64,000 bases of DNA from Fictibacillus fluitans. GTDB lineage: Bacteria > Bacillota > Bacilli > Bacillales > Fictibacillaceae. Positions 1 through 6,643 of this stretch are shown one piece after another. The notes beneath the pieces are model-generated. The model had not been told where the DNA came from. It did not search any database and saw only the letters and a program-made list of their open reading frames with translations. The stretch spans positions 248,001 to 312,000 of the forward strand of contig NZ_JAUHTR010000003.1 in NCBI RefSeq assembly GCF_030418125.1, in the 5' to 3' direction. The position numbers and the translations under genes were made by a program. The stretch's first letter is position 1; every line of letters starts with the position of its first letter.

Positions 1-515
1 AGCAGGCAGGGACATTGTCGTTTAACGATATCCTGCTTGGCGTTTTTCCTGTGATAGTGGCTTCGTTTGCTTATCCGCTTGGAAACCGCAAGATGATGGA
101 AGTATGCGGGGGAAGACTCGATGCGTATCAGAGGGTGCTGGGAATGACGCTGGCAAGCTTGCCATTATGGATCATTCTTTCCATTGCCGGTTTACTGACA
201 GTGGGTCCGCCTGCAAAAGAACAAGTCCTGCAAACTGGAATTGTGGCTCTTTCTTCAGGGGTAATTGCAACGGTGCTGTTCTTTTACGCGACGGACCTGG
301 TCCGGGGAAACATGCAGCAGCTTGCTGCAGTAGAAGCGACCCAGTCGGCAGAAGTATTGTTTGCAGCCGCAGGAGAAATCTGGCTGCTTTCATTGCCGCT
401 GCCCACGGCATTAAGCTGGATTGGTATGGTTCTGGTTATGCTTGGCATGGTACTGCACAGCTATGTCTCCCGTTCAACAGTAAAGCAGGCACTGAGGAAG
501 GCAAGCGCTTCTTAA
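1..515 (+). CDS. Drug/metabolite transporter (EmrE/EamA-like), C-terminal part
   Basis: This is the 3' part of a membrane transporter gene cut by the window edge. The frame is open from the first bases, and the TTG at 15 has no ribosome binding site, so the true start lies upstream. The visible 166 residues hold about five hydrophobic segments, with small residues and a short basic tail, as in the second half of ten-helix DMT-superfamily exporters. The family (multidrug resistance efflux, PF13536 type) moves small molecules across the cytoplasmic membrane; the substrate cannot be told. Family assignment is by overall character only. Confidence 0.6.
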   Translation, partial: QAGTLSFNDILLGVFPVIVASFAYPLGNRKMMEVCGGRLDAYQRVLGMTLASLPLWIILSIAGLLTVGPPAKEQVLQTGIVALSSGVIATVLFFYATDLVRGNMQQLAAVEATQSAEVLFAAAGEIWLLSLPLPTALSWIGMVLVMLGMVLHSYVSRSTVKQALRKASAS

Positions 516-593
516 TAAAAGGAAGTTCTTTCCTTGCCTACTTTCTTGGTAAATAGGGTAATACTCTGTTAAAAAGGAAGGGATGACAAAATT

Positions 594-1013
594 ATGGATT
601 GGTTGGAGAATCACCTCCTGCTTGTTATACTTGCTGTTGTTGCCATACTAGTTTTTATTTTCTTGCTGAAGCTTGCAGTACGTGCTGCCATTCTTTTTGG
701 AATTATTGCCCTTATCGCCATTGTTGTATTTGGGGTCAGCCCCGGAAAGATCGCAGATATCGGTAAAGAAGGCGCAAATTCCGCCTCGAAAGCCTATGAG
801 AAAACCATTGAACCTGTGATCAATAAAGAGATGGGAAATGCCAAACATGTGGAAAAGAAGGACGGAAGCTTTCTAATCGAAAGCAAGAGCGTGAAGATTA
901 CCGGCCGGGATGGAGACGACAAGGCAAAAGTGACATACAACGGAAAGACATATAATGTGGATATGAACGTAATTAAACCTATCAGAAAACGAATTGATAC
1001 AACCAAACAATAA
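594..1013 (+). CDS. Small membrane protein with soluble C-terminal domain
   Basis: The 139-residue protein starts with two closely spaced hydrophobic segments (about residues 8-28 and 31-50). A hydrophilic, lysine-rich domain of about 85 residues follows, ending in a strand-rich stretch around YNGKTYNVDM. AAGGAAGGG stands just ahead of the ATG. It is followed by a terminator, so it is likely a single-gene transcript. I do not recognise the family. The topology suggests a membrane-anchored protein with its C-terminal domain on one face of the membrane. No function is proposed. Confidence 0.7.
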   Translation: MDWLENHLLLVILAVVAILVFIFLLKLAVRAAILFGIIALIAIVVFGVSPGKIADIGKEGANSASKAYEKTIEPVINKEMGNAKHVEKKDGSFLIESKSVKITGRDGDDKAKVTYNGKTYNVDMNVIKPIRKRIDTTKQ

Positions 1014-1029
1014 GGCTTTACAGTGTTCG

Positions 1030-1061
1030 GCCCGGGACGAAATTTTGTTCCGGGTCTTTTT
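1030..1061 (+). terminator. Rho-independent terminator
   Basis: A GC-rich hairpin (CCCGGGAC pairing with GTTCCGGG) is followed by CTTTTTG. It ends the transcript of the small membrane protein gene upstream. Confidence 0.8.
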
Positions 1062-1136
1062 GTGTTATGGAAATATTCATATTTCAGGAGGGAGTGGCAA
1101 TAATTTATAAGAAGGATGAAATAAAGAGGTGTTGTT

Positions 1137-1751
1137 ATGAAGCGAAAATGGGTGCTCATGCTCAGTCTGGCCTACACCGTTTTTATGGCGGTTTTGTTTT
1201 TCTATTATTTCTCAAAGGGTACAACACACAGCTATCAGGTCGCGCTTGGCGGGGTTTTATGCGGGGCCATACCGCTCCTGTTGGCGAAATTTACGAAAAT
1301 GACGTTTAACCTATCTATTACACTTTCTTATCTCGCCTTTCTCTTTGCGAGCCAATATCTGGGGTCGATCCTGCATTTTTACGGACTTGGATGGTGGGAT
1401 ACCTTCTTGCACCTCCTGAGCGGAGCTCTACTGGCATTCGTGGCCATCGCTCTTTATGAACGACTCATTCACAGGGAAGGAAAAACAGAAATTTCACCCT
1501 GGCTTGTATTTTGGTTCGTGCTTTCCTTTGCTGTTCTAGGCGGGGTGGTGTGGGAAATGTACGAATTCAGTATGGATCAGATGTTCCAAATGACATTGCA
1601 GGGCGGCGGGAACAGCGATACGATGATTGATTTGATCGCGGACACGACAGGCGGTTTGGCTATAGCAGTAATTTCAGTGATCAAAACGAAATCAAAATGG
1701 GATAAACCTACAATAAAAAAAGAGCCGCTGCCGCCGGAATCACTGGCATAG
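1137..1751 (+). CDS. DUF2238/YjdF-like membrane protein
   Basis: A 204-residue integral membrane protein with about six hydrophobic segments. The patterns GWWDTFLHLLSG (about residues 84-95), WEMYEFSMDQ and DTMIDLIADTTGG match the conserved acidic and histidine-containing motifs that I associate with the DUF2238 (YjdF) family, which has no established biochemical role. AAAGAGGTG precedes the ATG. The tail is hydrophilic and rich in Lys and Pro. It is followed by a bidirectional terminator shared with the convergent cupin gene. Confidence 0.65.
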   Translation: MKRKWVLMLSLAYTVFMAVLFFYYFSKGTTHSYQVALGGVLCGAIPLLLAKFTKMTFNLSITLSYLAFLFASQYLGSILHFYGLGWWDTFLHLLSGALLAFVAIALYERLIHREGKTEISPWLVFWFVLSFAVLGGVVWEMYEFSMDQMFQMTLQGGGNSDTMIDLIADTTGGLAIAVISVIKTKSKWDKPTIKKEPLPPESLA

Positions 1752-1756
1752 GAAAA

Positions 1757-1788
1757 GCCCGAATCGCTGTGTGATTCGGGCCATTTTT
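1757..1788. terminator. Bidirectional terminator
   Basis: A perfect 9-bp stem (GCCCGAATC / GATTCGGGC) has T-rich sequence on the plus side and an A-run before it, so it can end transcription of both converging genes. Confidence 0.8.
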
Positions 1789-2293
1789 ATTTTACATTCC
1801 AATACTGGAGAAGGGGGCCGTCTGTTCCGAATAAAGGATCAGTTTCAGGAAGTGGGACCGAATCGATTTCCTCCAGTACATGCGGGCGTTCACCGTCAAC
1901 TCCACGCATCAGGTTATGTTCCATACCTTGTGGATAGGCACCTGCAACCTGAAAATCGGAGCTGGAATCCACATTCATATGCCCGGTTCCTGCTGGGAGA
2001 ATAAGTACATCCCCCGTATGGACCTGAAGTTCCTCACCTGATTTACCTCCGATTTTTACTGTGGCAAAGCCAGAGACCACACCCAATGCCTCATGGGTAT
2101 TGCTGTGATAATGGTGAAAATCGTAAACTCCTCCCTGCCAGCTGTTCAGCCAATTGTTAGAACGGAAGATTTCTTCTGCCTGCTGAGGTTTTCCGGACAA
2201 AACACCTTCATAAAATAAAACGGGCAGACGGGGATTGTTGGGAATAAAGCCATCGTCCTCAAGAAAATACGTTTTTACTTCATACGTTTTCAT
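1787..2293 (-). CDS. YjlB-like cupin protein
   Basis: A 168-residue single-domain cupin. The central part carries the metal-binding pattern of the fold: HHYHSNTHEALGVVSG holds the His cluster and Glu of motif 1, and LPAGTGHMNV gives the motif 2 His. It resembles the family of B. subtilis YjlB (COG4297), whose reaction is unknown. GAGGAGGATTCACC precedes the ATG. It is monocistronic, facing the DUF2238 gene across a shared terminator. Confidence 0.7.
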   Translation of the reverse strand: MKTYEVKTYFLEDDGFIPNNPRLPVLFYEGVLSGKPQQAEEIFRSNNWLNSWQGGVYDFHHYHSNTHEALGVVSGFATVKIGGKSGEELQVHTGDVLILPAGTGHMNVDSSSDFQVAGAYPQGMEHNLMRGVDGERPHVLEEIDSVPLPETDPLFGTDGPLLQYWNVK

Positions 2294-2385
2294 GGTGAAT
2301 CCTCCTCATTAGGGTTTTAAAAAGAATTCCCCCTATTGATCAGAATTAACCATGTAAATGAGCTAATTTATTTATCATATTTTAC

Positions 2386-2430
2386 TTGACGTAATAAAAT
2401 ATAATTACTATACTTACTTATATAAAGTAA
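2386..2430 (+). promoter_or_regulatory. SigA promoter with overlapping palindromic operator (YodB/CatR-like)
   Basis: The -35 TTGACG (2386-2391), 17-bp spacer and -10 TATACT (2409-2414) form a near-consensus vegetative promoter. A perfect palindrome TTACTTATATAAAGTAA (2414-2430) begins at the last base of the -10 and covers the start site, so a bound protein would block transcription. It fits TACT-N7-AGTA, the pattern recalled for the thiol-based repressors YodB and CatR of B. subtilis, which control nitroreductase, azoreductase and catDE genes. An almost identical arrangement lies before the DoxX gene at 22942-22986. Confidence 0.7.
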
Positions 2431-2465
2431 TTAACATTAAAAAATTGTTGGAGGGAAAAGCGATT

Positions 2466-3065
2466 ATGGCAAAGGCTTTTTTGAAATCTATTGAAGATCG
2501 ACGCACCTATTATGGAATCAGTAAAGAAGCTGTGGTTTCTGATGAGAGAATTCAGGAAATTATCGAGCATGCAGTAAAGCATACACCTTCTTCTTTTAAC
2601 TCTCAAAGTGCACGTGTGGTTGTCCTTTTGGGTGAAAATCATGACAAACTATGGAGCCTCACAAAAGAAACTCTGCGCAAAATGGTGCCTGCAGAAAAAT
2701 TCGCTCCAACCGAAGAGAAAATGAATGCTTTTGGCAGCGGATACGGAACAGTCTTATTCTTTGAAGACCAAAAAGTAATCGAAGGACTTCAGGAAACATT
2801 TGCAGCTTATGCTGACAACTTTCCGATCTGGTCTCACCATTCTTCAGGAATGCTGCAATTGGTCATCTGGACCGCGCTTGAAAACGAAGGTTTTGGAGCC
2901 TCGCTTCAGCACTACAATCCACTGATCGATGAAGAGGTAAAACAGGAATGGAATGTGCCGGAAAGCTGGAATCTGATTGCGCAAATGCCGTTTGGCAAAC
3001 CTGCTGCGGTACCAGGGGAAAAAGAATTCCAACCGCTTGAAGACCGGGTGAAAATCTTTAAATAA
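2466..3065 (+). CDS. Nitroreductase family protein (Frm2/HBN1-like)
   Basis: This 199-residue FMN-dependent oxidoreductase would reduce nitro-aromatics or quinones with NAD(P)H. The N-terminal SIEDRRTYYGI matches the RRS/RRT FMN-phosphate motif, HTPSSFNSQSARVVVL the second FMN-binding stretch, and FGASLQHYNP the GIG.. equivalent near the C-terminus. The ATG at 2466 is chosen because GGAGGG lies about 11 bases before it; the TTG at 2445 lies upstream of that site. In B. subtilis, nitroreductases of this kind belong to electrophile-responsive regulons, and the operator upstream supports induction by quinones or diamide. Function is inferred from family and operator. Confidence 0.85.
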   Translation: MAKAFLKSIEDRRTYYGISKEAVVSDERIQEIIEHAVKHTPSSFNSQSARVVVLLGENHDKLWSLTKETLRKMVPAEKFAPTEEKMNAFGSGYGTVLFFEDQKVIEGLQETFAAYADNFPIWSHHSSGMLQLVIWTALENEGFGASLQHYNPLIDEEVKQEWNVPESWNLIAQMPFGKPAAVPGEKEFQPLEDRVKIFK

Positions 3066-3072
3066 TAAAAAA

Positions 3073-3099
3073 AGGGACCTTGATAGGGTCTCTTTTTTT
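3073..3099 (+). terminator. Rho-independent terminator
   Basis: The hairpin AGGGACC / GGGTCTCT is followed by seven T residues, ending the nitroreductase transcript. It is the only obvious stop signal before the convergent gene. Confidence 0.75.
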
Positions 3100-3112
3100 G
3101 TGCAGCGAAGGA

Positions 3113-4108
3113 TTAAGAAAAAACATCCGCCAGTCTCTTATACGATTTCTTTCGTTCTTCAAAGGAATAAAGGTTGGTCAACACCATAAATTCATCCGTT
3201 CGGTACCGTTCGGCCAAGCTTTCCAGCTGTCTTTTTACCGTTTGGGGAGAACCGATCACCATGCGCTTTCTGTTCGTCTTTATTTTTTCCTTGTCGGCTT
3301 GTGAAAAGGAATAGGATCTAGCTTCTTCCAGGCCCGGTATTCTGCTGTCGAGCCCTTTTTCCACAGAAAGAAGCCATAAATCCTGGCTTAATGCGAGTTC
3401 TTCAGCGTGTTCATCACTTTCCCCGCATATGACAAAGATGGCCGTAATTCCTGCGGGCTGTTTAAGAAGCGGCGAAGGAATAAAGCTTGAATAGTATGCT
3501 TTGTATGCCCCCTGTCCACGGTCAGGGTGGATAAAGTGTCCGAATACATAACCCATTCCGAGCGAAGCTGCCTGCCGTGCACTGTTTTCTCCCAGTCCGA
3601 GCTCCCAAACCGGTGGAGGAGAAGGGACAAAGGGGGCGGCCTTAATTCCGTAATACGGATGATCAGACGGAAGCGGTCCTGATAAATAATAGGCAAGGTC
3701 CTGAAGCTGGCGGGGAAATTCCGTCATGCTTTTTTTGATGCTGTCCGTCAGTGCGAGCCTTGTTTTCATCGTTCCTCCCGGTGAACGGCCGACACCAAGG
3801 TCAATTCGTCCGGGATACAGCGCTTCGAGCTGTAAAAAAGTTTCTGCCACTTTAAAGGGACTGTACTGGGGAAGCAGCACCCCGCCCGAACCCACCCGGA
3901 TGGTTTTTGTTCTGGCAGCGGTATGTGCCATCATGATTTCAGGTGCTGTGCTTGCGAGTCCCTTTGTACTATGGTGTTCGGCAAACCAGTATCGTTTGTA
4001 GCCCCATTGTTCCGCAAGCTGAGCTAGCTCTACACTTTGATGCAGGGTCTCAGAGGCCGTGTGATTTTTAGGAATGGGAACTTGGTCAAGGATGCTTAAT
4101 TGTATCAA
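3113..4108 (-). CDS. LLM-class flavin-dependent oxidoreductase
   Basis: A 331-residue luciferase-like monooxygenase with the TIM-barrel signatures of the single-subunit subgroup (MsnO8/YvbT type): YWFAEHHS near residue 40, VGSGGVLLPQYSP, ALYPGRIDLGVGRSPGG, and a late YRTDEFMVLTN strand. Family members use reduced flavin and oxygen on aldehydes or other organic substrates; the substrate here is unknown. The start is a TTG with GGGAGG seven bases upstream; no better ATG is visible. It lies 30 bp downstream of the quinol monooxygenase-like gene and is probably cotranscribed with it. Confidence 0.8.
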   Translation of the reverse strand: MIQLSILDQVPIPKNHTASETLHQSVELAQLAEQWGYKRYWFAEHHSTKGLASTAPEIMMAHTAARTKTIRVGSGGVLLPQYSPFKVAETFLQLEALYPGRIDLGVGRSPGGTMKTRLALTDSIKKSMTEFPRQLQDLAYYLSGPLPSDHPYYGIKAAPFVPSPPPVWELGLGENSARQAASLGMGYVFGHFIHPDRGQGAYKAYYSSFIPSPLLKQPAGITAIFVICGESDEHAEELALSQDLWLLSVEKGLDSRIPGLEEARSYSFSQADKEKIKTNRKRMVIGSPQTVKRQLESLAERYRTDEFMVLTNLYSFEERKKSYKRLADVFS

Positions 4109-4138
4109 CAGAATGCCTCCCTGCAGGGTCTTATGTAA

Positions 4139-4429
4139 TCAGTCAATCTGGTTCCACTTCATAACCTGGCGATCATGGAGAAGAGGCTCGATGCTGGATC
4201 GGTAGGCTTTGTAGTGGGCGGTTTCAATATGGCGGTCGATGGACTGCTGATCGCTCCAAAGTTCATACAGCATGAACGTTTGAGGGTCATCCTGTGCCTG
4301 ATGCAGATTATAGAGAAGACATCCTTCTTCTTTTCTGGAATGTCTCATCACTTCGAGCAGTACATCCAGTGTTTGTTGTTCCTTGCCTGATTTGGCTTTT
4401 AATTCAGCGGGAACAGCTATGGCACTCAT
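4139..4429 (-). CDS. ABM-domain (putative quinol) monooxygenase
   Basis: A 96-residue protein that is one complete antibiotic-biosynthesis-monooxygenase domain. It shows the ferredoxin-like pattern of the YgiN/YcnE family: AIAVPAELKAKSGKEQ, EEGCLLYNLHQ, FMLYELWSDQQSIDRHIET. Related enzymes oxidise quinols or polyketides without a metal. GGGAGGAATAGTA precedes the ATG. It is the first gene of a likely two-gene unit with the flavin-dependent oxidoreductase, which suggests that both act on the same class of reactive aromatic compound. The substrate is not known. Confidence 0.75.
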   Translation of the reverse strand: MSAIAVPAELKAKSGKEQQTLDVLLEVMRHSRKEEGCLLYNLHQAQDDPQTFMLYELWSDQQSIDRHIETAHYKAYRSSIEPLLHDRQVMKWNQID

Positions 4430-4502
4430 TACTATTCCTCCCGTTTTCGTTGTTTAAGCCACTATACCGGACAAGATTTAAAAAGTCATTTGATTTGCCC
4501 AA

Positions 4503-4538
4503 GAAAAAGCCAGTCCCTTTAGGCTGAGAGACTGGCTT
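4503..4538 (-). terminator. Terminator of ohr
   Basis: On the minus strand AAGCCAGTC pairs with GACTGGCTT and is followed by a T-run (A-run at 4504-4508 on the plus strand). Confidence 0.8.
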
Positions 4539-4543
4539 TATTA

Positions 4544-4969
4544 TTATTCTGCAGAAACGTTTAGCGTAACCTCAATATTTCCGCGGGTTGCTTTGGAATA
4601 AGGGCACACCTGGTGAGCCTGTTGGATCAACTGCTCTGCTTCTTCCTGGCTTGTTCCTTTTATCTTCGCATGCAACGCGACGGCAAGTCCAAATCCTCCG
4701 TCTGTATCTTTCCCAATGCTGACTTCTGCTGTCACACTGGATTCGACCCGCTTTCTTGCCTGGCGGGCAACAAGCTGAAGAGCACTGTCAAAGCATGCCG
4801 CATAACCGGCCGCAAATAGTTGTTCTGGATTGGTTGCACCTGCTTCTTCTTTTCCGCCAAGAGCTTTTGGCATGGATAATGAAAAGTCGATGGTTCCGTC
4901 AGTGGATTGAACTTTACCCTGTCGTCCACCGTTTGCTGTTGCTTTTGCTGTATATAATGCGTCTAACAT
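4544..4969 (-). CDS. ohr: Organic hydroperoxide resistance protein Ohr
   Basis: A 141-residue Ohr/OsmC-family thiol peroxidase that reduces organic hydroperoxides with lipoylated proteins as donors. Both redox cysteines are present: C59 in AACFDSAL and C122 in VCPYSKATRGN. The start at 4969 (MLDALYTAK) is preceded by AAGGAGAG; the ATG at 5005 would add twelve residues with no ribosome binding site. It is divergent from a MarR-type regulator gene that is clearly OhrR, with two AT-rich operator-like dyads in between. Expression is therefore expected to be derepressed by organic peroxides. Confidence 0.95.
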   Translation of the reverse strand: MLDALYTAKATANGGRQGKVQSTDGTIDFSLSMPKALGGKEEAGATNPEQLFAAGYAACFDSALQLVARQARKRVESSVTAEVSIGKDTDGGFGLAVALHAKIKGTSQEEAEQLIQQAHQVCPYSKATRGNIEVTLNVSAE

Positions 4970-4996
4970 AAACAATCTCTCCTTTTCGCTATTTGT

Positions 4997-5014
4997 GTTG
5001 TGCACAACTTAATT
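4997..5014. promoter_or_regulatory. Candidate OhrR-like dyad near ohr
   Basis: The perfect palindrome GTTGTGCACAAC (4997-5008) runs into TTAATT, giving the half-site CAACTTAATT. That half-site is the exact reverse complement of AATTAAGTTG in the second dyad at 5055-5078. OhrR operators are AT-rich AATT-containing dyads. The position in the ohr leader fits repression of ohr. Confidence 0.5.
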
Positions 5015-5054
5015 GCTAGATGTTAATTTATCATATGTAAAAACAGTTGTCAAA

Positions 5055-5106
5055 AATTAAGTTGTTCGCAATTTAATTTGACCCATGATTTTTTGTGCAT
5101 TATAGT
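5055..5106 (+). promoter_or_regulatory. OhrR-like operator and ohrR promoter
   Basis: The dyad AATTAAGTTG-TTCG-CAATTTAATT (5055-5078; one mismatch) touches the -35 box TTGACC (5078-5083). A 17-bp spacer and TATAGT (5101-5106) follow, about 40 bases ahead of the ohrR start. This layout predicts autorepression by OhrR. Confidence 0.6.
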
Positions 5107-5146
5107 AAAGAAAGGAATTGGAAAGTGAAAAAGAGGTGACAGACAC

Positions 5147-5581
5147 TTGGAACAAGACCACTTAAAATTAGAAAATCAAATTTGCTTTATGGTCTATGCA
5201 GCAGCCCGGGAGATGACTAAACAATATCGCCCGCTTCTTGAAAAATTGGATGTAACCTATCCTCAGTACCTTGCATTGCTGGTGCTCTGGGAACAGAAGG
5301 AAGTGTCCGTGAAAGAACTGGGAAAGAAACTGTTTCTAGATTCGGGTACATTGACACCGATGCTCAAGCGCATGGAGTCACATGAGCTGATTCTCAGGCA
5401 GCGTTCAAAACAGGATGAGCGGAGTGTAATCGTCTCACTTACAAAAAAAGGGGAAGCTCTGAAGGAGGAGGCGGCATGCATACCGGGCGCCTTGCTCGAA
5501 AATATGGATCTTGATGAAAAGGAGCTTTTCCAATTAAGGAGTACACTCGGGAAAATACTCAACAGCATACAGGAAGACTAA
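5147..5581 (+). CDS. ohrR: OhrR, MarR-family organic peroxide sensor
   Basis: A 144-residue MarR-type repressor very close to B. subtilis OhrR: LENQICFMVYAAAREMTKQY carries the peroxide-sensing Cys (C13 here), and DSGTLTPMLKRME is the DNA-recognition helix followed by the DERSV wing. There is a single sensing Cys near the N-terminus, as in one-Cys OhrR proteins. The start is a TTG preceded by AGAGGTG; the GTG further upstream is out of frame. It controls the divergent ohr gene. Oxidation of the Cys by organic hydroperoxides releases the repressor in the known family members. Confidence 0.93.
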   Translation: MEQDHLKLENQICFMVYAAAREMTKQYRPLLEKLDVTYPQYLALLVLWEQKEVSVKELGKKLFLDSGTLTPMLKRMESHELILRQRSKQDERSVIVSLTKKGEALKEEAACIPGALLENMDLDEKELFQLRSTLGKILNSIQED

Positions 5582-5585
5582 AAAT

Positions 5586-5612
5586 CTCATTCCGCATGGA
5601 GTGAGGTTTTTT
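5586..5612. terminator. Terminator between ohrR and the AraC gene
   Basis: CTCATTCC pairs with GGAGTGAG (one G-U) around a four-base loop, followed by six T residues. It lies where the two convergent genes meet. Confidence 0.7.
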
Positions 5613-6507
5613 AATCCAAAAAAACGTTGGTGAATTTGCGGTGCCTTGTGCGCTCCCGAAAACTGCTCGGTGATTCTCCGGTATAGCGTCTGAACACCTT
5701 GCTGAAATAATTCGAGGATTCAAACCCGCTCTTGCGGGAGATTTCCTGTACCGGGATGGTCGAATTCGACAGCCAGGCCATCGCCTGTTCAATCCTTGTT
5801 TTTGTAACATACTGCATGGGAGTCGTCTGAAGATGGGACTGAAACAGCTGGATAAAGTAGAATTTGGACAAGCCGGCTACAGCAGCCAGCTCTTCCAGGT
5901 GAAGAGGCGAGCCGAGATTTTGATGAATATAAGTGATCACCTGCTGCAGGCTTTCCGGCAAGGGTGAAGTATCCTCGGTATATCCCTGGCCAAACCGGTG
6001 CAAGGCCATAACGAATTCATAGGCCCGGCTAGAGGCCATATAGGCATCCTTGATTTCTTTATTGGCAGCTTCCTGGTTGATTTGATGAAGAAGCTGAATT
6101 ACACGGGAGGAGTAGGGAATATCGAGAACCGGCCCCTTCTTTTCGATGAATGCCTTCCAGCACATTTCCGTGCTTTCACCAACCAGGGTAATGAACATGA
6201 ATTCCCATTCCCTGCTCTCTTCGGGGAGCCAGTATTCGTGATCACTTGGAACAGCAACAAGGAATGCGTCTCCCGGTAAAAGAGGATAGGTGGTTTCGTT
6301 CACCCGGATTCTTCCTTCTCCCTTTGTTGTGTATTGAAAGATAAATGTATGATCACCATCGTTCCTTGTATTCCCGTTCCAGCGGTAGTCGGAAGAGGTT
6401 TGAAGCTCCCATCCCGCGTACCACAGGTTGGCCGGCATGGATATATCCTTTTTGCGGTACTGAAATACGCTGTTGCCGTAAGGTTTCTCTAATACGTGGT
6501 TCAGCAA
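5611..6507 (-). CDS. AraC-family transcriptional regulator
   Basis: A 298-residue regulator with an N-terminal cupin-like sugar-sensing domain (GEGRIRVNETTYPLLPGDAFLV, about residues 65-90). The C-terminal double helix-turn-helix includes LHLEELAAVAGLSKFYFIQLF and VQEISRKSGFESSNYFSKVFRR. The TTG at 6507 is chosen because GGAGGG sits seven bases upstream; the ATG at 6579 lacks any site. It is divergent from the alpha-galactosidase gene and separated from it by 136 bp, so it is the likely activator of that gene in response to an alpha-galactoside. Confidence 0.85.
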   Translation of the reverse strand: MLNHVLEKPYGNSVFQYRKKDISMPANLWYAGWELQTSSDYRWNGNTRNDGDHTFIFQYTTKGEGRIRVNETTYPLLPGDAFLVAVPSDHEYWLPEESREWEFMFITLVGESTEMCWKAFIEKKGPVLDIPYSSRVIQLLHQINQEAANKEIKDAYMASSRAYEFVMALHRFGQGYTEDTSPLPESLQQVITYIHQNLGSPLHLEELAAVAGLSKFYFIQLFQSHLQTTPMQYVTKTRIEQAMAWLSNSTIPVQEISRKSGFESSNYFSKVFRRYTGESPSSFRERTRHRKFTNVFLD

Positions 6508-6549
6508 TTTATTACCCTCCAAAAACAGTATTTTACCATTGATAATGTA

Positions 6550-6564
6550 ATGTAAGCGATTTAA
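6550..6564. promoter_or_regulatory. Candidate cre (CcpA) site
   Basis: ATGTAAGCGATTTAA matches the CcpA consensus WTGNAANCGNWNNCW with one mismatch, and sits between the AraC and alpha-galactosidase genes. It would allow glucose repression. A match of this quality can occur by chance. Confidence 0.45.
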
Positions 6565-6643
6565 TATTGAGTATAACAAACATTCTCATAATTATCTTTG
6601 GAAAAATAATAACAATAAATTGCATGTTGGAGGAGAGCGCGTA

